NCBI GenBank assembly: GCA_022615255.1
Contig: JAKEHC010000010.1
Span: 1 to 14,548 of the forward strand
Direction of reading: 5' to 3'
Source of the DNA: Candidatus Dadabacteria bacterium
GTDB lineage: Bacteria; Desulfobacterota_D; UBA1144; Nemesobacterales; CSP1-2
DNA: 14,548 nucleotides
Positions 9,801-14,548 of this stretch are shown piece by piece (the first letter of the stretch is position 1; each line of letters opens with the position of its first letter). Below the pieces are notes generated by a model. The model did not search any database, was not told the origin of the DNA, and worked only from the letters and a program-made list of their open reading frames with translations. The position numbers were made by a program, and so were the translations under genes.

Positions 9801-11001
9801 CGGGATTAAAAAACAGGTTATAGAAGAAATTCTCAGCAACCCCCAAGGTTGGCGGATCAGTGGGTCTAAACTTTTTGTAGATTTCCGTAATCGCCTCTTC
9901 AGAGGTTTTGATTTTATCAGCAAGTACGGTATTCCTAAGTGATGCGCTGACGGCAATGTTATCTATGTAAAAAACCCTAAACTCTTTTATGCCCCGCGAC
10001 CTAAGGTCTTGAAGCTTTTCCTCTCTTATTTCCTCGTTGAAATTAAGCAGTACCTCTCCAGTCTTTTGATCCACAATATCATCGGCACTTGGTCTGCCTA
10101 TTATGTCACTCATCTGGATTGGGATTCTTTCAATCTTTGCCTGACGCAGCCTATCAATAAGGTTTCTAACGAACTTTCTTCCCCTTTTAACTATAACCTC
10201 ACCAGTCTTTGAATCCATGATGTCAGCGCTAGATCGTTGATAAATAAGAACATCGGGGTCAACGCTTTTTTTAATTTCATCATGTTCAAAATAGATGGTT
10301 TCAGTTGGGTAGAAATGATGCATTATCTCCTTAGTGCTATAGCCAAGTGCTTTCAAAAGCACAGTTACGAGAAACCTTTTTTTTCTATCAATCCTGACAT
10401 GCATTAGGTCTTTAGAATCGAATTCAAAATCAAGCCATCTTCCATCCTGAGGAACAATCCTAGCCGAGTAAGAGGTTTTTCCCACAGCCTGGTCTTTATT
10501 TTTCACCTGGTCGAAGAACACGCCAGGCGATCGGTGTAGCTGGTTGACTATAACCCTCTCTGTGCCATTAATGATGAAGGCGCCATTCCAGGTCATTAGC
10601 GGTATCTCTCCAAAGTAAACCTCCTGCTCCTTTACGTCCCTTATTGTGCGCTCATTACCAGAGCCTGATTGGGTATCCCATATCACAAGTCGAAAAGTCA
10701 CGTAGAGCGGCGCGACATATGTGTAACCCTTCATTCGGCATTCGCCGGTTTCATACTTTGGCTTATCAAGACGGTAGCTGACATACTCAAGCGATGCCCG
10801 ACCGTTGTAGTCCTCTATAGGAAATACAGTCTTGAATGCGCGGTGAAGCCCAATTTCCTTTCTATTCTCGTGGCTTGTGTCCACCTGAAGAAACTCGTTG
10901 TAGGATCTTACTTGAACCTCAAGAAGATGCGGTATCTCGAGAACGGAAGGAATTTTTGAAAAACTCTTTCTTATATAGGTTTCTAGACCCTCGAAATTCA
11001 C
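6865..11001 (-). CDS. rpoB: DNA-directed RNA polymerase subunit beta
   Basis: Second-largest core RNA polymerase subunit. 1378 aa, close to E. coli (1342). The N-terminal protrusion and lobe carry an extra lineage-specific segment at about 245-345, at the position of E. coli SI1. The rifampicin region is at 514-547; Q521, D524, H534 and S539 (E. coli Q513, D516, H526, S531) are all wild type. GYNFEDA is at 814-820. KRKLQVGDKMAGRHGNKG (about 1081-1098) holds the two active-site lysines, K1089 and K1097. The segment at about 937-1060 may correspond to the SI2 insertion region. The C-terminal switch and clamp motifs (TQQPLGGKAHFGGQRLGEMEVWALEAYGA) are intact. The GTG start is supported by GGGGGGAG at 11009-11016 with a 7-nt spacer. 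It lies 89 nt after rplL. Confidence 0.99.
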   Translation of the reverse strand: MNFEGLETYIRKSFSKIPSVLEIPHLLEVQVRSYNEFLQVDTSHENRKEIGLHRAFKTVFPIEDYNGRASLEYVSYRLDKPKYETGECRMKGYTYVAPLYVTFRLVIWDTQSGSGNERTIRDVKEQEVYFGEIPLMTWNGAFIINGTERVIVNQLHRSPGVFFDQVKNKDQAVGKTSYSARIVPQDGRWLDFEFDSKDLMHVRIDRKKRFLVTVLLKALGYSTKEIMHHFYPTETIYFEHDEIKKSVDPDVLIYQRSSADIMDSKTGEVIVKRGRKFVRNLIDRLRQAKIERIPIQMSDIIGRPSADDIVDQKTGEVLLNFNEEIREEKLQDLRSRGIKEFRVFYIDNIAVSASLRNTVLADKIKTSEEAITEIYKKFRPTDPPTLGVAENFFYNLFFNPDTYRLSKVGRIKVNYKLNRKVSEDELTLTKEDMIETVRYLLNLKGARGTIDDIDHLGNRRVRTVGELVEERFYHGLERLARSVREKMGYQAVENLMPSELLIPKTVISVIKEFFATGQLSQFMDQTNPLSEITHKRRLSALGPGGLTRERAGFEVRDVHASHYGRICPIETPEGPNIGLISSLSTFAKVNDHGFIQAPYRTVKNGKVTSDIVFLNALEEEDYIIAQANAPLDEDGRFMSELISARHRGEFLMVERDRVELMDVSPAQLVSVSAALIPFLEHDDANRALMGSNMQRQAVPLIRTSAPLVGTGLERTVAKDSGITVVVNRDGTVEYVDASRIVVRVSGDGKDAGVEIYNLTKFQRSNQNTCWNQRPVIGKGQAVKKGQVIADGPSTSHGELSLGQNVLVAFMPWGGYNFEDAILISERIVREDKFTSIHIEEFECIARETKLGREEITRDIPNVGEDTLKDLDESGIIRIGAEVKPGDILVGKISPKGETQLSPEERLLRAIFGDKAGDVKDTSLRANPGVYGTVIDVKMLTSRMVDKDERAKSIEDFEVARLKQDRDDEIKILKEGALERIRSLLVGKVASARLTVNRKAVIKKGEKINEEDLQPIPFEKLADIGVERGEKIEAEVKTAIEKTLEQIDLVKMVYNNKIDKLTRPDELPPGVLKVVKVHVAVKRKLQVGDKMAGRHGNKGVVSKILSEEDMPYLPDGTPVDMVLNPLGVPSRMNVGQILETHLGWAANELGQKLNEYIEQEFNPGSLRKKLNEIYNSREIKRFIDQLSDEEVVKLVKRLKEGVPIESPVFDGATEEEVKEMLRVTGLPQDGKTILFDGRTGEPFDQKVTVGVMYMLKLHHLVEDKIHARAIGPYSLVTQQPLGGKAHFGGQRLGEMEVWALEAYGASYTLQEFLTVKSDDVIGRTRIFDSVVKGDMNFEPGLPESFKVLVKELQALALDIDLMEEGGDGRAELQKQKGGR
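6868..6877 (-). promoter_or_regulatory. Ribosome binding site of rpoC embedded in rpoB
   Basis: On the minus strand this reads GGGAGGGAGG, a doubled Shine-Dalgarno-like purine run 6 nt before the rpoC GTG. The same bases encode the last residues of RpoB (KGGR), so the beta C-terminal tail and the beta' ribosome binding site share sequence. This supports the GTG at 6861 as the rpoC start. Confidence 0.85.
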
Positions 11002-11065
11002 CTTATCTCTCCCCCCTTTTGTTTATTTTTGCGGCTTGTGTTTTATGAACGGCAGCTTTTAATTC

Positions 11066-11093
11066 GATACGCCATTCACGAACTACAATCCTA
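11066..11093. repeat. Decayed heptad array in the rplL-rpoB gap
   Basis: Four units in 7-bp register (gatacgc, cattcac, gaactac, aatccta) match GATNCAN with one or two mismatches each. The last unit contains the rplL stop codon (11091-11093). The similarity to units such as GATTCAC and GAACCAC in the rpoC-valS array suggests a remnant of the same family, but the match is weak. The remaining 70 or so bases to rpoB hold only its ribosome binding site. I see no attenuator hairpin. Confidence 0.4.
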
Positions 11094-11489
11094 GTTAATT
11101 TCTGCAGCTGCGCCTGATTCCTCTAGCTTCTTTTTCATAGTTTCTGCTTCTTCTTTCTTCAAGCCTTCCTTGACTGTCTTAGGAGCGCCCTCAACGAACT
11201 CTTTTGCTTCCTTAAGACCGAGCGCTGTAATCTCTCGTATTACTTTAATCACCTGAATCTTGTTATCTCCGACAGATTTCAGCACTAAGTTGAACTCAGT
11301 CTTTTCAGCCTCAGGAGCCTTAACCTCAGCCGCTCCGCCTGCACCCGCCTGTGCGGCGACCATAGCCACCTGAGGAGCAGCTGCCTTTACGCCAAATTTT
11401 TCTTCAATCTCTTTGATCAGCTCTGAAATCTCGAGCATGCTGGCGCGCTCAAGGTATGTTATTACATCAGCTCTTGTAACATCAGCCAT
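11091..11489 (-). CDS. rplL: 50S ribosomal protein L7/L12
   Basis: Flexible stalk protein, present as dimers on L10, that recruits and activates the translational GTPases. 132 aa, slightly longer than E. coli (121 with Met). The N-terminal dimerisation and L10-binding helices are at 1-35. The Ala/Gly-rich hinge is at about 36-60. The globular C-terminal domain is at about 64-132 and contains KVIREITALGLKEAKEFVEGAP (82-103), the factor-binding surface. The ATG start is preceded by a perfect GGAGG (11500-11504), 10 nt upstream. It starts 61 nt after the rplJ stop. That gap holds the ribosome binding site and an AT-rich stretch, with no heptad repeats. Confidence 0.98.
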   Translation of the reverse strand: MADVTRADVITYLERASMLEISELIKEIEEKFGVKAAAPQVAMVAAQAGAGGAAEVKAPEAEKTEFNLVLKSVGDNKIQVIKVIREITALGLKEAKEFVEGAPKTVKEGLKKEEAETMKKKLEESGAAAEIN

Positions 11490-11550
11490 TTTGTCAAAAC
11501 CTCCTTTTTGTGTTTGGTCTTTAGGTTTATTACTAAATAGCGCATATTTT

Positions 11551-12084
11551 TTATGCCTCTCCCTTTTTTTCCTTCAAATCTTTGAGTGCGCTCAATGCGT
11601 GGAGCAGCTTTCTCTCAAGCTCCATGAGTGTTCCCATTAAGTTAGAAAGCGGAGATGAAATCAGCCCTAGAAACTCCGCTACGAGCACCGGTCTTGACGG
11701 AAGCTGAGAGAGTTTTGAGACATCCGGACCCTCTATCACCCTACCCTCTACAATACCGCCTTTTAGTTTAAGCGGTCGCAACGACTTTAGGGATTCAGAA
11801 AATACCTTTGCAACCGCAATCGGATCATCTTTGCATATCGCAACAGCGGTGGATCCATCAAACATATCTTTTATCTTTTCTATATCAGTGTCTAGAGACG
11901 CTAATTTAAGAAGGGTGTTCTTAGCCACTTTTAACTCAGCCTTGGCTTTTTTAAGACTGCGTCTTAGCCCTTCTATCTCCTTTACGGTAAGCCCCTTATA
12001 TTCCAGGACAAATAACGAAGGACTCCCCTTAAACCTCTCATTATATCCTTTTACAATCTGCTCTTTACCGGCTTTAGTCAACAT
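11551..12084 (-). CDS. rplJ: 50S ribosomal protein L10
   Basis: Stalk base protein that docks L7/L12 dimers onto the 23S GTPase-associated centre. 177 aa, within the usual 165-180 range. The N-terminal RNA- and L11-facing domain holds YKGLTVKEIEGLRRSL and KVAKNTLLKLA. The C-terminal helix (about 135-165, SPLSNLMGTLMELERKLLHAL) is the L12-binding segment, and a charged tail KDLKEKKGEA follows. The ATG has an AAGGGAG ribosome binding site (12092-12098) with a 7-nt spacer. In many bacteria L10 represses its own operon through a long structured leader upstream of rplJ. Here only 60 nt separate it from rplA, and most of that is a heptad repeat array. Confidence 0.98.
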   Translation of the reverse strand: MLTKAGKEQIVKGYNERFKGSPSLFVLEYKGLTVKEIEGLRRSLKKAKAELKVAKNTLLKLASLDTDIEKIKDMFDGSTAVAICKDDPIAVAKVFSESLKSLRPLKLKGGIVEGRVIEGPDVSKLSQLPSRPVLVAEFLGLISSPLSNLMGTLMELERKLLHALSALKDLKEKKGEA

Positions 12085-12104
12085 TATTCTACTCCCTTAA
12101 CATC

Positions 12105-12146
12105 CTGTATCCTGGATCATGTATTTTGCATCCTGCATCTTGTATT
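12105..12146. repeat. Heptad tandem array in the rplA-rplJ gap
   Basis: Six units in unbroken 7-bp register: ctgtatc, ctggatc, atgtatt, ttgcatc, ctgcatc, ttgtatt, consensus NTGNATC. The units all point one way, unlike the arrays with inverted halves in the rplK-rplA and rpoC-valS gaps. The last unit runs into the rplA stop codon (12145-12147). At the other end the array stops 6 nt short of the rplJ ribosome binding site, which is preserved. Confidence 0.88.
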
Positions 12147-12867
12147 ATGCCGCTATCTCAAACCCCTTTAGCTCATCGCGGATGCTTAAAGGGTCAACCT
12201 TAATTCCCGGACCCATTGTCGTAGAAAGCACAACCTTTTTGATGAATGTCCCCTTAGATGTGGATGGCTTCATCCTTGTTATTGTATCCATAAGAACTAG
12301 AAAATTCTCTCTCAGCTTGGACGAGCCAAAAGAGACCTTGCCAACCGGAATATGGAGCACGCCGCCTTTATCGTTTTTTATCTCTATTCTGCCTGCTTTT
12401 GCTTCCTTTACAGCCTTACTTACCTCAAAAGTCACCGTGCCAACCTTAGGGCTAGGCATGAGTCCTCTAGGACCGAGCACCTTACCGAGCTTCCCGACCA
12501 GATTCATTACATCCGGGGTTGCAATGGTAACCTCAAAATCGAGCCAATTTTCCTTAGAGATTTTATCTATTAAATCCTCAGCCCCGATATAGTCTGCCCC
12601 TGCTTCCTCTGCCTCTTTCGCCTTTTCGCCCTTAGCAAAAACTAATACCCTCACGCTCCTTCCCGTTCCGTGAGGAAGAACAATAGCCCCTCTTATCTGC
12701 TGATCCGCCTGACGGGGGTCGATGCCCAGCTTGACAGAAAGATCAATAGTTTCGTCAAATTTCGCAATTTTTGTCTCCTCAGCCAACTTTATAGCCTCTT
12801 TAACATCGTATAGCTTTGCAAGGTCAACCTTCTTCCTAGCTTCTAAGTACTTTTTTCCTCTCGCCAT
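12145..12867 (-). CDS. rplA: 50S ribosomal protein L1
   Basis: Binds 23S rRNA helices 76-78 and forms the mobile L1 stalk at the E site. In several bacteria it also represses its own mRNA. 240 aa, the usual bacterial length is about 230-235. The N-terminal KKYLEARKKVD and the signature LGKVLGPRGLMPSPKVGTV (about 128-146) are present, followed by the conserved domain I residues DELKGFEIAA at the end. The ATG is preceded by AAGGAG (12873-12878) with a 5-nt spacer. It is flanked by heptad repeat arrays on both sides, starting 84 nt after rplK. Confidence 0.98.
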   Translation of the reverse strand: MARGKKYLEARKKVDLAKLYDVKEAIKLAEETKIAKFDETIDLSVKLGIDPRQADQQIRGAIVLPHGTGRSVRVLVFAKGEKAKEAEEAGADYIGAEDLIDKISKENWLDFEVTIATPDVMNLVGKLGKVLGPRGLMPSPKVGTVTFEVSKAVKEAKAGRIEIKNDKGGVLHIPVGKVSFGSSKLRENFLVLMDTITRMKPSTSKGTFIKKVVLSTTMGPGIKVDPLSIRDELKGFEIAA

Positions 12868-12882
12868 GTTTTCTCCTTACAT

Positions 12883-12952
12883 GATGCATGATGCACGATG
12901 CATGATTCATGTTAAATATTAATCTTGTATCCTGTATCTTGCATCGTGTTTC
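12883..12952. repeat. Heptad tandem array with inverted halves in the rplK-rplA gap
   Basis: The rplA-side units read gatgcat, gatgcac, gatgcat, gattcat (12883-12910, consensus GATNCAN). After an AT-rich centre (gttaaat), the rplK-side units read attaatc, ttgtatc, ctgtatc, ttgcatc, gtgtttc (12918-12952, consensus NTGNATC), which is the complement. 12894-12902 and 12940-12948 form a perfect 9-bp inverted repeat. The array runs up to the rplK stop codon (12952-12954) and ends just before the rplA ribosome binding site. It has the same architecture as the rpoC-valS array. Confidence 0.9.
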
Positions 12953-13368
12953 TATATCACCTCTATTCCCATGCTCCTTGCCGTTCCCTCGACTATCTTT
13001 ACCGCCGCTTCTATGTCATCAGAATTCAGGTCCTGAAGCTTAGTACTAGCTATATCCCTTACCTGCGACCTAGTCACCTTCCCAACCATTACCTTTGGCG
13101 CAGTGCCTGAGCCTTTATCCAATCCAGCAGCCTTCTTTAGAAGATATGACACAGGAGGGGTTTTAATTATAAACGAAAATGACCTATCGGCATAAACAGT
13201 CACAATTACAGGAAGTATCCCATCCATTTTTGAGGTCTGCGCATTAAATCCTTTGCAGAACTCCATTATATTCACCCCTTTTTGTCCAAGAGCCGGACCA
13301 ACAGGGGGTGAAGGAGCTGCTTTACCTGAAGGGACTAAAAGTTTTACCTCTCCAATTACCTTTTTCAT
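12952..13368 (-). CDS. rplK: 50S ribosomal protein L11
   Basis: Part of the GTPase-associated centre of the 50S subunit, binding 23S rRNA and contacting L10. 138 aa, near the usual 141-142. The proline-rich N-terminal motif SPPVGPALGQKGVNIMEFCKGFN (about 20-42) is intact, including the prolines that form the thiostrepton-binding face. The C-terminal RNA-binding domain includes KKAAGLDKGSG and a closing GTARSMGIEV. The ATG lies 1 nt after the nusG stop and has only a weak upstream AGG, so translation is probably coupled to nusG. No clear L1 operator is visible at this junction, although L1 control commonly acts here. Confidence 0.98.
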   Translation of the reverse strand: MKKVIGEVKLLVPSGKAAPSPPVGPALGQKGVNIMEFCKGFNAQTSKMDGILPVIVTVYADRSFSFIIKTPPVSYLLKKAAGLDKGSGTAPKVMVGKVTRSQVRDIASTKLQDLNSDDIEAAVKIVEGTARSMGIEVI

Positions 13369-13369
13369 C

Positions 13370-13927
13370 CTAAATTTTCTCTACCTGGGTGAAATCCAAC
13401 TCTATCGGCGTTGTTCTACCAAAAATGGTTACCAGAACCTGAACCTTGCCTTTCTCAGCCTTCACCTCGTCAATTAACCCCGAGAAATTTGAAAAAGGAC
13501 CGTCCGTAACCCTTACTGTTTCCCCTTTCTCGAACGTTACCCTCGGTTTCGGTTTAAGCGTTCCCTCTTCTATCTGCCTCTTTATCTTGACGACCTCTTT
13601 TTCATCTATGCTGGGAACAGAATCAGGGTCAATCTTCCCCTCTTTGAGCTTACCGCCAACAAACCCTATCACCTTTGGTATATTTCTTATAAAATGCCAG
13701 CTCTTATCGTTAAGCTCCATATTAACCAGTATGTAGCCTGGGAAAAACCTCCTGACCGAGGTTTTCTTTCTTCCACCTTTAATCGGCTCGATTATTGTTT
13801 CAGTCGGGACTAAAACCTCACGAACCGATTGCTCCATTCCTTCCAGCCTGACCCTCTCTTCAATTAAAGCCTTTACCCTATCTTCAAAACCCGTATTTAT
13901 GTGAACCACGTACCACCTATAAGCCAT
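13370..13927 (-). CDS. nusG: Transcription termination/antitermination factor NusG
   Basis: Binds the RNA polymerase clamp, suppresses pausing, assists Rho and links RNA polymerase to the leading ribosome. 185 aa (E. coli 181). The NGN domain is at about 1-115, with WYVVHINTGFEDRVK, the FFPGY motif (61-65), W76 and the GFVGG turn. After a linker of about 15 residues, the KOW domain begins near GETVRVTDGPFSNFSG (135-150). No large domain II insertion is present. The ATG start gives MAYRWYVV, typical of the family. A CGGAG (13940-13944) lies 12 nt upstream, a rather long spacer. It starts 23 nt after secE. Confidence 0.98.
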   Translation of the reverse strand: MAYRWYVVHINTGFEDRVKALIEERVRLEGMEQSVREVLVPTETIIEPIKGGRKKTSVRRFFPGYILVNMELNDKSWHFIRNIPKVIGFVGGKLKEGKIDPDSVPSIDEKEVVKIKRQIEEGTLKPKPRVTFEKGETVRVTDGPFSNFSGLIDEVKAEKGKVQVLVTIFGRTTPIELDFTQVEKI

Positions 13928-13950
13928 ACGTATTTATATCTCCGTTTGTC

Positions 13951-14154
13951 TTAACTCAAGACGTGCTTCACCACTAATGAGAATAAAAAGTCTATGGCGC
14001 CCAAAAACGATGCAAGAATAATCGTAATAACGATCACAGCCCCCGTTGAGCGTATGGATTCTTTGAGCGAGGGCCAGGAAATACGCTTTATCTCAACGTC
14101 AACATCCTTAACAAATTGCGCTGTATTCGCTATTAACTGGTTTATCCTTTCCAT
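13951..14154 (-). CDS. secE: Preprotein translocase subunit SecE
   Basis: Essential membrane subunit that clamps SecY in the Sec translocon. 67 aa, the short single-span form (E. coli SecE has three spans). The amphipathic cytosolic helix carries the family motif EIKRISWPSLKE (21-32, with W27-P28). A single hydrophobic segment follows at about 38-62. No strong Shine-Dalgarno precedes the ATG; GACGAAAA is the nearest purine run. Its place upstream of nusG is the near-universal bacterial arrangement. Confidence 0.95.
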   Translation of the reverse strand: MERINQLIANTAQFVKDVDVEIKRISWPSLKESIRSTGAVIVITIILASFLGAIDFLFSLVVKHVLS

Positions 14155-14195
14155 TATTTTTCGTCAAATATTTAAGGCACAGGCTTGTCTGTATT

Positions 14196-14223
14196 CCTTC
14201 TTCCTAATTCCCAATCCCTAACC
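14196..14223. repeat. Short heptad array of a different type between tRNA-Trp and secE
   Basis: Four units in 7-bp register (ccttctt, cctaatt, cccaatc, cctaacc), consensus CCYAATY, ending 2 nt before the 3' end of the tRNA gene. It differs in sequence from the NTGNATC arrays but shares the 7-bp period and the position directly after a gene. With only four imperfect units it may be chance. Confidence 0.4.
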
Positions 14224-14225
14224 TG

Positions 14226-14299
14226 CAGGGCAGGAGGGACTCGAACCCCCAACCGCTGGATTTGGAGTCCAGTGCTCTACCAAATTGAGCTACTGCCCT
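14226..14299 (-). tRNA. tRNA-Trp (anticodon CCA)
   Basis: 74 nt including the discriminator base. The acceptor arms AGGGCAG and CTGCCCT pair perfectly. The D stem is GCTC/GAGC. The anticodon stem CTGGA/TCCAG encloses the loop CTCCAAA with anticodon CCA. The variable loop is CGGTT. The T stem GGGGG/CCCTC has one G-U pair and the loop is TTCGAGT. The discriminator is G, as expected for tRNA-Trp. The 3' CCA is not encoded (CAG follows), so it must be added enzymatically. It lies upstream of secE, a common bacterial arrangement, and probably leads the same transcript. Confidence 0.97.
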
Positions 14300-14358
14300 T
14301 TGGTATACAAAATAAAGTGCTGAAATTCCAACTATCCGATATTTCTCCATCAATTTTT

Positions 14359-14380
14359 ATTTTAAGGCTATTTTAAGGCT
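14359..14380. repeat. Two tandem copies of an 11-bp repeat in the leader
   Basis: attttaaggct occurs twice in perfect tandem (14359-14369 and 14370-14380). On the transcribed strand it reads AGCCTTAAAAT twice, between the leader hairpin and the tRNA. Its function is unknown; it could be replication slippage. Confidence 0.7.
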
Positions 14381-14419
14381 ATGATTAAGTCCTTTGCTTG
14401 GAGCAAGCATTACAATCAT
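14381..14419 (-). promoter_or_regulatory. Two-tier hairpin in the leader upstream of tRNA-Trp
   Basis: On the transcribed strand, ATGATT (14419-14414) pairs with AATCAT (14386-14381). Inside it, TGCTTG (14409-14404) pairs with CAAGCA (14400-14395) around a 3-nt loop. It begins about 8 nt after the predicted transcription start. No U-tract follows directly, so an intrinsic terminator is unlikely. It might stabilise or help process the precursor RNA. Confidence 0.5.
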
Positions 14420-14433
14420 CAGAAAAGCTAATT

Positions 14434-14462
14434 ATTATAACCTAAAATTTGCAAATGTACAA
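14434..14462 (-). promoter_or_regulatory. Sigma70-type promoter for the tRNA-Trp/secE block
   Basis: On the minus strand a perfect -10 TATAAT (14439-14434) lies 17 nt downstream of TTGTAC (14462-14457), a -35 that matches TTGACA in only the first three positions. The predicted start is near 14427, giving a leader of about 128 nt before tRNA-Trp. An AT-rich stretch (about 14497-14525) lies further upstream than a standard UP element. No other convincing promoter is seen within the block. Confidence 0.65.
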
Positions 14463-14548
14463 GACAGATTGAACACGAGTAACAATTCGAAAGAAAGTTA
14501 ATTAATTATTTTATCTGAATATCTACAAGATTACAAATCATGGTGATA

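Larger units (their letters stand above)
14300..14548. other. Noncoding region upstream of tRNA-Trp
   Basis: AT-rich stretch holding the promoter, leader hairpin and 11-bp tandem repeat described separately. I find no credible gene on either strand. In particular there is no rpmG (L33), which often sits next to tRNA-Trp and secE. It must lie elsewhere, beyond the right edge or at another locus. Confidence 0.6.

Noticed and set aside
7000..10900. Rifampicin-resistance substitutions in RpoB
   Set aside because: Q521, D524, H534 and S539 are all the wild-type residues of sensitive enzymes.
14300..14335. Second promoter directly before tRNA-Trp (TTGGAA, then TATACC)
   Set aside because: The -10 is poor and transcription would start at or inside the tRNA.
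14300..14548. Small rpmG (L33) gene beside secE
   Set aside because: No frame in this stretch gives a zinc-ribbon L33-like peptide; the longest starts are short and AT-rich.

Overview
The window is one continuous minus-strand block of core information-processing genes. In transcription order (right to left) it reads tRNA-Trp, secE, nusG, rplK (L11), rplA (L1), rplJ (L10), rplL (L7/L12), rpoB, rpoC and valS, with valS running off the left edge. Every gene is intact and in frame; valS is cut only by the window end. No gene on the plus strand is supported, and no rRNA, CRISPR, IS element or transposase is visible. This is chromosomal housekeeping DNA, so the genes themselves are conventional. 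The unusual material lies between them, plus one insertion inside valS.

Organism: the composition leans AT by eye. RpoC carries the long SI3-type insertion after the trigger loop, and RpoB carries extra lineage-specific segments. That pattern suits a diderm (Gram-negative-type) bacterium, not a Firmicute or Actinobacterium. ValRS has several CxxC zinc-knuckle pairs. valS, not rpsL-rpsG-fusA, follows rpoC. I cannot name the phylum; an uncultured or deep-branching diderm lineage is plausible but is inference.

Layout: about 250 bases at the right edge hold a good sigma70-type promoter (14434-14462), a leader with a two-tier hairpin and a tandem 11-bp repeat, then tRNA-Trp(CCA). secE and nusG supply a translocase subunit and the transcription-translation coupling factor. 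rplK, rplA, rplJ and rplL supply the L11/L1 arm and the L10-L12 stalk of the 50S subunit. rpoB and rpoC supply the two large RNA polymerase subunits, with only 3 nt between them. valS supplies valyl-tRNA synthetase. I see no intrinsic terminator anywhere, so the block could be one transcription unit running past the left edge.

The recurring oddity is short tandem arrays with a strict 7-bp period. They fill the rpoC-valS, rplA-rplJ and rplK-rplA gaps, with a decayed trace in rplL-rpoB and a different heptad between tRNA-Trp and secE. The three clear arrays share one consensus, NTGNATC or its complement GATNCAN. They begin at the stop codon of the upstream gene, and two of them switch orientation in the middle so that they can fold back. 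At valS the array leaves no room for a Shine-Dalgarno sequence, and at rplJ it lies where an L10 autoregulatory leader would be expected. Separately, a perfect 29-bp palindrome sits in frame inside valS, resembling a palindromic mini-element tolerated in a protein linker.
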